From JBFGJY01 sp041576975 (GTDB taxonomy: Bacteria > Pseudomonadota > Gammaproteobacteria > UBA4575): DNA of 9,988 bases. The notes below the pieces were generated by a model. That model searched no databases. It was not told where the DNA came from and saw only the letters and a program-made list of their open reading frames with translations. Shown piece by piece: positions 1-7,861 of the stretch. The DNA lies in contig JBFGJY010000083.1 in NCBI GenBank assembly GCA_041576975.1, positions 1 to 9,988 of the forward strand, given 5' to 3'. A program made the translations under genes and the position numbers. The first letter of the stretch is position 1. Every line of letters starts with the position of its first letter.

Positions 1-774
1 AATCAGTTTCGTGTGCGTGCTTATCGTTCGGCCGTAAAAACTATAGAAGGCTTAGACCTGGATCTTGTTGAAATTATTGAGCATGAGGGAGTAAATGGTT
101 TGATCAGACTTCCCTATATTGGCAAGAGTATTGCCTATGCAATTTACGAAATGGTTGCAACCGGCAAGTGGAATCTACTTGAGCGGCTTAGAAGTTCACT
201 TAAGCTCCCAAATGTGTTTCAAGTAATCCCGGGTGTAGGTCCTGTACTTGCAGAGAAAATTTATTCAACTTTGAATGTTCAAACATTAGAAGAACTTGAA
301 ACTGCCGCATATAAGGGCGTGCTTGTAAATATACCTGGTGTTGGAGAACGAAGACAAAGAATGATTCGAGAAACCTTGACATCAATGCTTAGTGATACGC
401 GACGCTTGTATCATCTTGAGCATAATGGTCCAACTGTAGAACTTTTATTAAGAGTCGATCGACTTTATCGCAAAAAAGCAGTAGAAGGCACTCTTAAAAC
501 TATAGCGCCTAGACGATACAATCCATCAGGTGATTCTTGGTTGCCAATTTTTCACTATCAAGAAAACAATTGGCAATTTACGGCGATGTTTTCAAACACA
601 GAACGTGCTAATCGGCTACATAAATTAAAAGATTGGGTTATCGTGCTTGCCTATGATAGTGAACATCATGAATACCAAAGAACAATTGTGACGGAAACTA
701 CAGGCCCACAAAAAGGTAAGCGAGTTGTGAGAGGCTATGAACTTGAGTGTGCAAAATACTATAAAAATAGATAA
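1..774 (+). CDS. Helix-hairpin-helix DNA-binding protein, PolX N-terminal-like (5' partial)
   Basis: Likely DNA-binding protein; cellular role unknown. The reading frame is open from base 1, and its first residues (NQFRVRAYRSAVKTI) match the conserved FRVRAYR stretch of the N-terminal 8-kDa-like domain of family X DNA polymerases. The true start is therefore upstream of the window, and the GTG at 13 is probably internal. Three HhH-type motifs follow: LPYIGKSIA (about 109-141), IPGVGPVLAEKI (about 226-261) and IPGVGERRQRMI (about 331-366). The C-terminal half has no recognisable polymerase palm with paired aspartates and no PHP domain. It carries instead a conserved-looking module with LPIFHY, FTAMFSNTERA and a terminal GPQKGKRVVRGYELEC. 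I recall similar stand-alone HhH proteins annotated only as DNA-binding proteins in proteobacteria. It is probably not co-transcribed with the next gene, because 101 bases with a hairpin separate them. I am confident of the HhH family and unsure of the function. Confidence 0.8.
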   Translation, partial: NQFRVRAYRSAVKTIEGLDLDLVEIIEHEGVNGLIRLPYIGKSIAYAIYEMVATGKWNLLERLRSSLKLPNVFQVIPGVGPVLAEKIYSTLNVQTLEELETAAYKGVLVNIPGVGERRQRMIRETLTSMLSDTRRLYHLEHNGPTVELLLRVDRLYRKKAVEGTLKTIAPRRYNPSGDSWLPIFHYQENNWQFTAMFSNTERANRLHKLKDWVIVLAYDSEHHEYQRTIVTETTGPQKGKRVVRGYELECAKYYKNR

Positions 775-793
775 GTAATCCAAGCTTACAAAT

Positions 794-835
794 GGTATAA
801 ATGCCTCTATTATTTATACCTTTAACAGATTTTTT
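794..835 (+). terminator. Weak hairpin terminator after the HhH gene
   Basis: A perfect 9-bp inverted repeat, GGTATAAAT (794-802) and ATTTATACC (812-820), encloses a 9-base loop. A T-rich tract follows (821-823 and a run of six T at 830-835). It starts 20 bases after the stop codon of the upstream gene. The stem is AT-rich and the T-run is interrupted, so termination may be inefficient. It could instead act as a regulatory palindrome in front of the operon. Confidence 0.45.
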
Positions 836-851
836 AAATTAAATATATAAC
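822..851 (+). promoter_or_regulatory. Possible sigma-70-like promoter for the four-gene operon
   Basis: TTAACA (822-827) resembles a -35 box. TATATA (844-849, spacer 16) or TATAAC (846-851, spacer 18) could be the -10 box, placing transcription start near 856-858 and leaving a leader of about 20 bases before the ATG at 876. The stretch is so AT-rich that such matches are expected by chance. The call rests mainly on position between the hairpin and the first gene of a tightly packed operon. Confidence 0.3.
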
Positions 852-875
852 TAAATTATTTAAAATCTTACTGCT

Positions 876-1607
876 ATGAAAGAAGAAGTTTGGTCATTAG
901 GAATCATCATAGGAAGCACATTATTTGTAGGCGTGATCTTAGGTACTTTAATTTACTTTTTTGATTTACAGTCGCATGTAAGAAGCCTTCTTGAATGGAT
1001 TGATACACAAGGAGTATGGGCACCCATTTTATTCATTCTAATAGACATTGTAATTGTGATTGCTTTAATTCCTGGGGTTCTGATCACAATGGGGGCCGGC
1101 TTTTTATTCGGCGTAGTAATGGGTTCTATTTATATAATAACTGCTACCACAATAGGTGCGGTACTTGCATTCATATTGGCACGTTATCTTTTATCTGAGC
1201 GAACAATAGAATATTTGCGTTCATATCCTCGCCTCAAATTTGTTGACCAACTGCTTGCTGCAGAAGGCTGGAAAATAGTATTAGTTACACGATTAATTCC
1301 TTTTTTTCCATTCAAGCTTTCTAACTATTTATTTGGGCTGACAAAGTTTAAGTTACGCGATTTTTTTATTGGCACATTTTTTGGGATTTGGCCAATAACA
1401 ATATTCAATGTTTATGTTGGGTCAATCACTGCAGATCTTTCAACATTGGGAGCCCCATCTGAGAAAACAAATCTAGAATGGATTTTTTATATTTGCGGGT
1501 TTGTAGTAACAATCTTTGCTGTAATTTATCTTAGTCATCGTGCTCGTCAAGCGTTAAAAAAATACCTCCCTGACACAGAAAAACATTTAACTACGGGCAC
1601 TCAATAG
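876..1607 (+). CDS. TVP38/TMEM64 family (VTT domain, DedA-like) membrane protein
   Basis: Integral inner-membrane protein of 243 residues, the usual size for the family. Hydrophobic segments are visible at about 8-29, 48-70, 73-105, 160-180 and 202-222. The family signature is clear: PGVLITMGAGFLFG (66-79) leads into a long glycine/alanine-rich segment, followed by the RLIPFFPFKLSNYLFGLT region in the second half. VTT/DedA proteins are implicated in phospholipid movement across membranes (eukaryotic TMEM41B and VMP1 are scramblases) and in bacterial envelope homeostasis; the substrate here is not known. The ATG at 876 is the only good start, because an in-frame TAA lies at 861-863. No Shine-Dalgarno sequence is evident. 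It is the first gene of the operon, and the next gene begins one base after its stop. Its presence supports a membrane-lipid role for the operon. Confidence 0.9.
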   Translation: MKEEVWSLGIIIGSTLFVGVILGTLIYFFDLQSHVRSLLEWIDTQGVWAPILFILIDIVIVIALIPGVLITMGAGFLFGVVMGSIYIITATTIGAVLAFILARYLLSERTIEYLRSYPRLKFVDQLLAAEGWKIVLVTRLIPFFPFKLSNYLFGLTKFKLRDFFIGTFFGIWPITIFNVYVGSITADLSTLGAPSEKTNLEWIFYICGFVVTIFAVIYLSHRARQALKKYLPDTEKHLTTGTQ

Positions 1608-1608
1608 T

Positions 1609-3879
1609 GTGAGATTTAATTGGCTACCGTGGAAATATATTATACGTGTAGTTGCACGAGCTCATGGTTTTCTTGACCCAATAGCTCTACTTGGCCATAT
1701 AAGTAGGTTCTCACAGCCATCAGAAGTAGCCGAACCCATCGAGTTACTTCGTGCTGGTGTTGTCTTTCATGCTAGGGGTTTAATCAATAGCCGAGTTATA
1801 CAGCACAACCTTGATTGGGTATGGCCCTATTGGATCGAGCGTCAATTTGATCCCACCGATGATGCATTCGTGCCACGTGCATTTTCACTAACACACGTCA
1901 ACCTCACTCATCGAAATTGGACTGCAATTGGAATCCCGAACTGCGAGGAACTACCGATTATGGATCCACGTGGTTTGCTAACACCATTTTGGGATAAATG
2001 GTCATTAGACACATGGATTGTAACCAATGAAGATTCAGCTTTATTGCCTTCACGCATGAGTACTGGAGAACAAAAACTTGACATACATGAAGGATTAGCA
2101 GTGGTCACACAGGCTAATAATAATGATTTAAGCTTGATAACACGTGCCGAAGTATCTGCCAAGAATCATCAGCCTATTTGCTGTTTAACTGTAGAGGCTT
2201 GCTCTAAAGTTGATGCATGGTTAGTCATTTCTTTACGGCCTTACAATCCCGAAGGAATTAGTTTTATCTACGATATAGAATTTTCTCAAGATCGCAAAAA
2301 ATTGAGCGTCGATGAAACATCAACTATTATTTTTGATCATCCAGTAGATCGCTGCCATGCCTCTACATACCGAAAGGGCGATGTTTACATCCATCTTCAT
2401 GATACAAGTGAACAATTTAACGCACACTGTGATGTTGGTATGGTTACAGCTGCAGCACTATTCGAGCTACAACCAAATCAACCCCGAAAAGTTCATGTGC
2501 ATATTCCCCTAGAAAAAGCGTACGCCAAATCCACTATACGTAAAAGAAAACTGCCTTTGACACCCTGGGACAATTGCCTGCAAACAAAATGTCAATTAAA
2601 TATTCCAGACAAAAATATCCAACAACTCTATGAAATCGCAGTACGTACTATAATTTTATGTTCTCCTGGTGAAGTCTATCCAGGTCCATATACCTATAAG
2701 CGGTTTTGGTACCGTGATGCTGCATTTATTGTTTATGGCTTGCTGTGCGCTGGACTAGTTGATCGTGCAGAACAAGCTTTGTTACATTTTCCAAAATATC
2801 AAGATCGGTCTGGTTACTTCCATTCACAACAAGGTGAATGGGACTCAAACGGTGAAGTACTATGGATATTGAAGCATTTTCATGAGTTTACAAAACGACT
2901 ACCTGAAGGCATTGATTGGTGGCCAATAATTCAACGTGGCGCAAACTGGATCATAAAAAAAAGACTGCCTGAAGACAATTCTAGCTTGCATGCAGGCCTG
3001 TTACCCGCCGGCTTTAGTGCAGAGCATCTAGGCCCAAATGATTTTTATTATTGGGATGATTTTTGGAGCATTGCTGGACTAAAGGCTGCGGCTAGATTTG
3101 CAAAATTCTTTGGCAAAGAAAAAGCTCAAAATAAGTTTCAAGATGAATCCATCTCGTTAAGTAATTCGGTTAACAAAAGCCTAAACCAAGTAGCCAATCG
3201 AATTGATCGGGCTGCCATGCCGGCATCCCCACATCGCCGAATGGATGCAGGCGCAATTGGATCATTAGCCGCAGGTTATCCACTGCAAATCTTTTCAGCA
3301 AGAGATGCAAGATTATTAGATACAACTGATTTTTTATTAGAGCACTGTTTTGTGGATGACGGTTTTTTTCAAGACATGATTCATTCTGGCATCAATCCTT
3401 ATTTAACCCTCCATGTTGCTCAAGTTTTATTAAGAGCAGGTGATAGGCGTTTTATCAAATTAATTAATAAAGTTGCAAAACTCGCATCACCAACAGGTCA
3501 ATGGCCAGAAGCAGTGCATCCGCGTACCTTTGGTGGATGTATGGGTGACGGTCAACATGCATGGGCTGCCGCAGAATGGATTATTATGTTGCGTAATTGC
3601 TTTGTTAGAGAAGAAGGTAATTATTTAATTCTATGTGCTGGAATACTACCTCAATGGTTGGATAAAGACGAGGATCTTTATTTTGGCCCTGCTTACACCT
3701 CCTTTGGAAAAATTAAAATATGTGTTAAACCAAAAACGGACAAGATAACTGTTAGTTGGGAATGTATTTGGCAACAAAGGCCTACAAAAATTGTAGTACA
3801 ACTACTTGAATATTCACCTGTTACAACGAGTCCAAGTTCAAATTCGGTCGAACTTTTTCAAGCAAAAAATAAATCATGA
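1609..3879 (+). CDS. Six-hairpin glycosidase-like protein (GH15/debranching-enzyme-like)
   Basis: Large protein (756 residues) with no signal peptide, probably cytosolic and acting on alpha-glycans or a glycosylated lipid or polyol; substrate unknown. The N-terminal part (to about 330) looks beta-rich, as in the beta-sandwich that precedes the catalytic barrel in several (alpha/alpha)6 families. The second half has barrel-like landmarks: RFWYRDAAF (365-373), GEWDSNGE (409-416, with E410 and E416), YYWDDFW (480-486), and GQWPEAVHP (630-638, with E634) followed by GGCMGDGQHAW. The acidic residues E410/E416 and E634 are candidate catalytic acids, as an inference. The start is GTG at 1609, one base after the preceding stop; the next in-frame ATG would remove over 100 residues of apparently conserved sequence. 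Translation is probably coupled to the upstream gene. Its 3' end overlaps the glycosyltransferase start by four bases (ATGA), tying the two products together. I am confident of the superfamily and not of the reaction. Confidence 0.72.
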   Translation: MRFNWLPWKYIIRVVARAHGFLDPIALLGHISRFSQPSEVAEPIELLRAGVVFHARGLINSRVIQHNLDWVWPYWIERQFDPTDDAFVPRAFSLTHVNLTHRNWTAIGIPNCEELPIMDPRGLLTPFWDKWSLDTWIVTNEDSALLPSRMSTGEQKLDIHEGLAVVTQANNNDLSLITRAEVSAKNHQPICCLTVEACSKVDAWLVISLRPYNPEGISFIYDIEFSQDRKKLSVDETSTIIFDHPVDRCHASTYRKGDVYIHLHDTSEQFNAHCDVGMVTAAALFELQPNQPRKVHVHIPLEKAYAKSTIRKRKLPLTPWDNCLQTKCQLNIPDKNIQQLYEIAVRTIILCSPGEVYPGPYTYKRFWYRDAAFIVYGLLCAGLVDRAEQALLHFPKYQDRSGYFHSQQGEWDSNGEVLWILKHFHEFTKRLPEGIDWWPIIQRGANWIIKKRLPEDNSSLHAGLLPAGFSAEHLGPNDFYYWDDFWSIAGLKAAARFAKFFGKEKAQNKFQDESISLSNSVNKSLNQVANRIDRAAMPASPHRRMDAGAIGSLAAGYPLQIFSARDARLLDTTDFLLEHCFVDDGFFQDMIHSGINPYLTLHVAQVLLRAGDRRFIKLINKVAKLASPTGQWPEAVHPRTFGGCMGDGQHAWAAAEWIIMLRNCFVREEGNYLILCAGILPQWLDKDEDLYFGPAYTSFGKIKICVKPKTDKITVSWECIWQQRPTKIVVQLLEYSPVTTSPSSNSVELFQAKNKS

Positions 3880-5162
3880 ATATTGTAATGATGACAAATA
3901 CTTACTCACCTCATGTAGGGGGTGTGGCAAGATCTATTGAGGCTTTTACAACGGAATATCGTCAAAGAGGCCATCGAGTCTTAGTGGTAGCACCAATGTT
4001 TGACAATGTACCTGAAAATGAACATGACGTTATCCGTATACCTGCAATACAGAATTTTAATGGCAGTGATTTTTCTGTCGCACTGCCGATCCCAGGCATA
4101 CTGTCAAATACCATGCAAAAATTCGAACCCGATGTAATACATTCTCATCACCCATTTTTAATAGGCTCAAGAGCATTACGCATTGCGCATACCCATGAAA
4201 TACCATTGGTGTTTACACACCATACGAAATATGAGGAATACACTCATTATGTACCTGGAGACTCGCAAGCGCTCAAGAGGTTTGTAATAGAATTATCAAC
4301 CAATTATGCCAACCTATGTGACCAAGTTTTTGTGCCGAGTGAAAGTATCGCTGCAATAGTGCGTGAACGTGGTGTTAAGACACCTGTTGCAGTTGTACCT
4401 ACAGGTGTGAATTTGAGTCGATTTAAAAATGCTGACGGCTTAAAGTTTCGCAAATCCATTGGTATTTCAAAAGATGCTTTTGTTATCGGGCATCTAGGTC
4501 GCTTGGCTAAAGAAAAAAATTTGGAGTTTTTAACTCATGCTGTAATTTCTTTTCTCAAAAAACATGCGCAAGCAAATAAGGTTTGTTTTTTATTGGCTGG
4601 CGAAGGGCCAATGAACAATGTGATTCAGGAAATGTTTGCAGATAACAACTTATCAAATCAACTTTACACTGTAGGTATTTTGGATTCAAATGAAGTTGCA
4701 AATGCTTATAATGCAATGGATATTTTTGCTTTTGCATCTAAAAGTGAAACTCAAGGCATGGTGATCACTGAAGCAATGGCAGGTGGTGCTCCAGTTGTAG
4801 CAATTGATGCCCCAGGAGTAAGAGAAGTAGTTCGTGATCAAATCAATGGCAGATTACTTCAAAGTGAAAATATTGATGAATTTACTGCAGCTTTAGACTG
4901 GATTGAATCAAAATCAATAAAAGAAAGACAAGAATTACAAAAACAAGCAGAAGCTACAGCAGTTGAATTTTCAATGCAGCGCTCTGCAGACAAAGCACTA
5001 GAACACTACCAAAGGATTAAAAGCCAATCTCTCTCATCTCGTAACGAAGAATATTTTTCATGGGCCTCTGCACTAAATTTTATTGAAGCAGAATGGGAAA
5101 GGCTAAAGGGAATAACGGATGCTGTCGGGGCTGCCATAAATCCTGAGCAATCTGAAGATTAA
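3876..5162 (+). CDS. Glycosyltransferase family 4, diacylglycerol-glucosyltransferase-like
   Basis: Retaining GT-B glycosyltransferase of 428 residues, expected to transfer a sugar from a nucleotide-sugar donor to a lipid or glycan acceptor at the inner face of the membrane. The N-terminal domain starts directly with NIVMMTNTYSPHVGGVARSI, which contains the acceptor-side glycine pair G15-G16. HSHHPF (89-94) and HHTKYEEYTHYVP (115-127) follow, a pattern I associate with 1,2-diacylglycerol 3-glucosyltransferases and related glycolipid synthases. The donor domain has GHLGRLAKEKNL (205-216, with R209 and K214 for the phosphates) and the GT4 EX7E signature E291-E299 (ETQGMVITE). A short tail after about 385 extends beyond the usual fold. 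The ATG overlaps the upstream stop as ATGA, with no obvious ribosome binding site, indicating translational coupling. A phosphatidylinositol-mannosyltransferase-like or polysaccharide role cannot be excluded. The family is certain and the lipid acceptor is an inference. Confidence 0.85.
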   Translation: MNIVMMTNTYSPHVGGVARSIEAFTTEYRQRGHRVLVVAPMFDNVPENEHDVIRIPAIQNFNGSDFSVALPIPGILSNTMQKFEPDVIHSHHPFLIGSRALRIAHTHEIPLVFTHHTKYEEYTHYVPGDSQALKRFVIELSTNYANLCDQVFVPSESIAAIVRERGVKTPVAVVPTGVNLSRFKNADGLKFRKSIGISKDAFVIGHLGRLAKEKNLEFLTHAVISFLKKHAQANKVCFLLAGEGPMNNVIQEMFADNNLSNQLYTVGILDSNEVANAYNAMDIFAFASKSETQGMVITEAMAGGAPVVAIDAPGVREVVRDQINGRLLQSENIDEFTAALDWIESKSIKERQELQKQAEATAVEFSMQRSADKALEHYQRIKSQSLSSRNEEYFSWASALNFIEAEWERLKGITDAVGAAINPEQSED

Positions 5163-5171
5163 TCGATCGCG

Positions 5172-7562
5172 ATGGTACATCAAATAGAAGTATTTTTACG
5201 CGAAATACGTCGTTGGTTCAGTCGAAGCGAATGGATGATACGTGTACTTGGTTTACCTATTTCTAAAGATATATCTGTCAAATCAGGTCTAATTATCATT
5301 CAGATTGATGGTTTATCTCACACTCAATTAAAACGTGCAATTAATGATGGCAATATGCCATTTCTAAAAAAACTTCAAAAATCTGAGCATTATCGCCTGC
5401 ACTCACTTTATTCCGGTCTTCCTTCTAGTACACCCGCATTTCAAGGTGAACTTTTCTATGGAGTAAAAACAGCAGTGCCTACATTTAGTTTTATGGATCG
5501 TAACACCAGAGACGTGCACCGCATGTATGAGCCCAATGCCGCTTTAACAGTAGAAGATTCATTAAAACAACAGGGTGAACCCTTGTTAAAAGGAGGTAGT
5601 GCTTATTGCGATATCTATGCAGGTGGTGCGGAGGAATCTCATTTTTGCTCCTCTTCTTTTGGATGGGGAGGCATATTGCGTGCGGCCAACCCATTTGTAT
5701 TAATTTTTTTCTTAATAACTAACATGTTTAGTTTATTGCGTACATTCGCACTATTTCTTCTAGAAATCCTTCTTGCTATCGTAGATTGTATTTCTGGTTT
5801 TATTCAAGGTCGTGATCTGATAAAAGAGCTTAAATTTATTCCAACACGCATCACGATCTGCATACTACTAAGAGAGCTCGTTACAATTGGGACAAAAATT
5901 GATATTGCACGCGGTTTACCCATCATACATTTAAATCTCATTGGCTATGATGAACAAGCCCATCGAAGAGGACCGAGCTCTAGATTTGCTCACTGGTCAC
6001 TTAAAGGAATAGACAGAGTTGTTAGAAGAATATGGCGTGCTGCACATCACTCTAAACGACGGCATTATGATATTTGGATTTATTCTGATCATGGCCAAGA
6101 AGATGTGCTTGCTTACCCAAAGTTACATGGACACAGCATTGAGGAAGCAATAGCTGATGTTTTTAAAACTACTACCGATCATGCAAATAATTATGCTGAA
6201 TCGCGCGGCATTGAATCACAACGTGCACGATTACTTGGTGGTAATAAAATTCAAAAACTACTTTCTACTTATGTAGATGTATTGACAAACTCAAATACTA
6301 ATGGCCCAGTTATTGCGGCAATGGGTCCACTCGGACAAGTGTACTCCCCGTATCAACTATCTGTGCAACAACGGGACCAAATTGCAAAACAGCTTGTGAC
6401 TACAGCTAAAGTTCCATTAGTGCTTGTTAAAGATGGATTAAGTAACGCAATCGCATGGGTGCAGAATAAACGTCTTTCCTTGCCTCAAGATCGTGCTCAA
6501 GTATTTGGTGCAAATCACCCTTTTTTAAATGAACTTACTAATGATTTTATACGCGTTTGCCATCATAAAGATGCGGGTGACTTTATAATTTGCGGATGGT
6601 ATAGCGGCGTACCCTACCAATCTTTTCGCCTAGAAAACGGGTCACATGCAGGACCCGGTGAAAATGAGACACATGCCTTTGCGTTATTGCCTGGTGACAC
6701 TTTATTACCTGATAGCCAGGTGGATTACCTACGTCCAATGGATCTACGCCAAGCTGCACAAAATATACTTGGACATGAGGAAGTACAACTTACAACTAAA
6801 TCATCACGAAACAGTAGCAAACAAAAATCATTACGTATCATGACCTACAATGTGCATAGCTGTATTGGAATGGATGGCAAAGTTTCCCCAGAACGGATTG
6901 CACGTGTAATCGCGCGCTATGAACCTGATGTTGTTAGCTTACAAGAATTAGATGTAAAAAAAATTCGCACCGGTACAGTTGATCAAGCACATCACATCGC
7001 ACAAATGTTGGAGATGGAATTTCATTTTCATCCAGCCATTCATATCGAAGAAGAACGTTATGGCGATGCCATACTCACACATTTACCGATGAGACTAGTT
7101 AAGGCAGATATTCTTCCAAAAATTTCGGGCAGCCCATCATTTGAACCTCGAGGTGCAATTTGGGTACAAGTTGAGGTCAATGGCACACCCATACAAATAG
7201 TGAATACTCATCTTGATTTGAGATCTCGCCCACGCCGTGCACAACTAGAAGCATTACTTGGTGCGAACTGGTTAGGACATTCTGATTGTAATGGTACGAT
7301 AGTATTTTGTGGAGACTTTAATACTCTACCCTCTTCTGCACTGTATCGCCAAATCAGCAATCAGTATAAAGATTCACAATATAAAAGCAGTAAGAAAGGC
7401 CTGCGTGGAACTTTCTTTACACGCTTCCCCTCTGCACGCATTGATTACATTTTTGTAGATAAAGCAACAGAAGTAATAACAACTTATGTGCCGAATACAG
7501 AACTTACTCGTATTGCTTCAGATCATTTACCACTCATCTCAGAGATACAAATAGCTACTTAG
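5172..7562 (+). CDS. Fusion of alkaline-phosphatase-superfamily hydrolase and EEP phosphoesterase, membrane-associated
   Basis: A 796-residue two-enzyme protein. Residues about 38-510 form an alkaline-phosphatase-superfamily domain (phosphodiesterase/nucleotide pyrophosphatase type) with the expected metal ligands and nucleophile in order: D46 in IQIDGLS, T87 (or S86) in LPSSTPAF, D260 and H264 in GYDEQAH, D306-H307 in YSDHGQED, and H492 in GSHAGPGE. A strongly hydrophobic stretch (about 173-210) between the nucleophile and the third motif probably anchors the protein in the membrane. Residues about 552-796 form a complete endonuclease/exonuclease/phosphatase domain: N560 (TYNVHS), E592 (LQELD), H680 (NTHLD), D715/N717 (GDFN), D758 (RIDYIF) and D784-H785 (SDHLP). 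It resembles YbhP-type EEP proteins; E. coli ybhP sits beside the cardiolipin synthase gene clsB. Both sites look intact, so it could cleave two phosphoester bonds, plausibly in a phospholipid headgroup. It is the last gene of the operon, nine bases after the previous stop, with no clear ribosome binding site. The substrate is unknown. Confidence 0.85.
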   Translation: MVHQIEVFLREIRRWFSRSEWMIRVLGLPISKDISVKSGLIIIQIDGLSHTQLKRAINDGNMPFLKKLQKSEHYRLHSLYSGLPSSTPAFQGELFYGVKTAVPTFSFMDRNTRDVHRMYEPNAALTVEDSLKQQGEPLLKGGSAYCDIYAGGAEESHFCSSSFGWGGILRAANPFVLIFFLITNMFSLLRTFALFLLEILLAIVDCISGFIQGRDLIKELKFIPTRITICILLRELVTIGTKIDIARGLPIIHLNLIGYDEQAHRRGPSSRFAHWSLKGIDRVVRRIWRAAHHSKRRHYDIWIYSDHGQEDVLAYPKLHGHSIEEAIADVFKTTTDHANNYAESRGIESQRARLLGGNKIQKLLSTYVDVLTNSNTNGPVIAAMGPLGQVYSPYQLSVQQRDQIAKQLVTTAKVPLVLVKDGLSNAIAWVQNKRLSLPQDRAQVFGANHPFLNELTNDFIRVCHHKDAGDFIICGWYSGVPYQSFRLENGSHAGPGENETHAFALLPGDTLLPDSQVDYLRPMDLRQAAQNILGHEEVQLTTKSSRNSSKQKSLRIMTYNVHSCIGMDGKVSPERIARVIARYEPDVVSLQELDVKKIRTGTVDQAHHIAQMLEMEFHFHPAIHIEEERYGDAILTHLPMRLVKADILPKISGSPSFEPRGAIWVQVEVNGTPIQIVNTHLDLRSRPRRAQLEALLGANWLGHSDCNGTIVFCGDFNTLPSSALYRQISNQYKDSQYKSSKKGLRGTFFTRFPSARIDYIFVDKATEVITTYVPNTELTRIASDHLPLISEIQIAT

Positions 7563-7572
7563 TTTTATTGAG

Positions 7573-7602
7573 CATTCGTAGCAAAATAATTGTTAGCGAA
7601 TG
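7573..7602. terminator. Possible stem-loop between convergent genes
   Basis: CATTCG (7573-7578) and CGAATG (7597-7602) can pair, with a possible inner CAA/TTG pairing (7582-7584 with 7590-7592) across unpaired bases. It lies in the 57-base gap between two convergent genes, where a shared terminator is expected. There is no strong T-run on either side, so the call rests mainly on position. Confidence 0.3.
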
Positions 7603-7619
7603 ATTGTACTATTTAATTT

Positions 7620-7853
7620 TTAAAGCCCAACTAATTCTGCATGGATATTATGTTCTTTTGCCAGCTTTACAAATGTTACTGAAGGTATTACATCGGGATC
7701 ATATACAATGATCATTAAATGTGGTTTTTCATCGTGAAAAGATGCAGCAAAAACCCCATTTTCATGTAAAAGTACATCGCGAAAATCTTCTAGATTTCCA
7801 TGAGACAAGCTTTCGTCTATGTGCAAAGTTACATCTACCGTATTTGGTTCCAT
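7620..7853 (-). CDS. Small HMA-like (ferredoxin-fold) protein without cysteines
   Basis: A 77-residue acidic protein of unknown function. The predicted order (strand 6-12, helix 20-30, strand 34-39, strand 45-51, helix 57-68, strand 70-75) fits the beta-alpha-beta-beta-alpha-beta fold of heavy-metal-associated domains. The end of the sequence (IVYDP, then a helix, then HAELVGL) resembles the second half of an HMA domain. There is no CxxC metal site and no cysteine at all, so it is not a classical copper chaperone. It has seven histidines, which is notable but not evidence of metal binding. There is no signal peptide, so it is probably cytosolic. The start is supported by AGGA (7862-7865 on this strand) eight bases before the ATG. 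It is transcribed alone, convergent with the operon and divergent from the FadL gene, and an FNR-type palindrome lies 93 bases upstream. I am confident that it is a real gene; the fold is an inference. Confidence 0.72.
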   Translation of the reverse strand: MEPNTVDVTLHIDESLSHGNLEDFRDVLLHENGVFAASFHDEKPHLMIIVYDPDVIPSVTFVKLAKEHNIHAELVGL

Positions 7854-7861
7854 ATTTTCTA

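Noticed and set aside
5160..5174. Overlapping short palindromes (ATCGAT, CGATCG, ATCGCGAT) at a gene junction, considered as a cyanobacterial HIP1-type repeat
   Set aside because: HIP1 is GCGATCGC, which is not present exactly, and no further copies are seen in the window.
6646..6843. A 65-codon frame inside the phosphoesterase fusion gene
   Set aside because: It overlaps the stretch joining the two phosphoesterase domains in another frame, has no ribosome binding site and no recognisable protein features.
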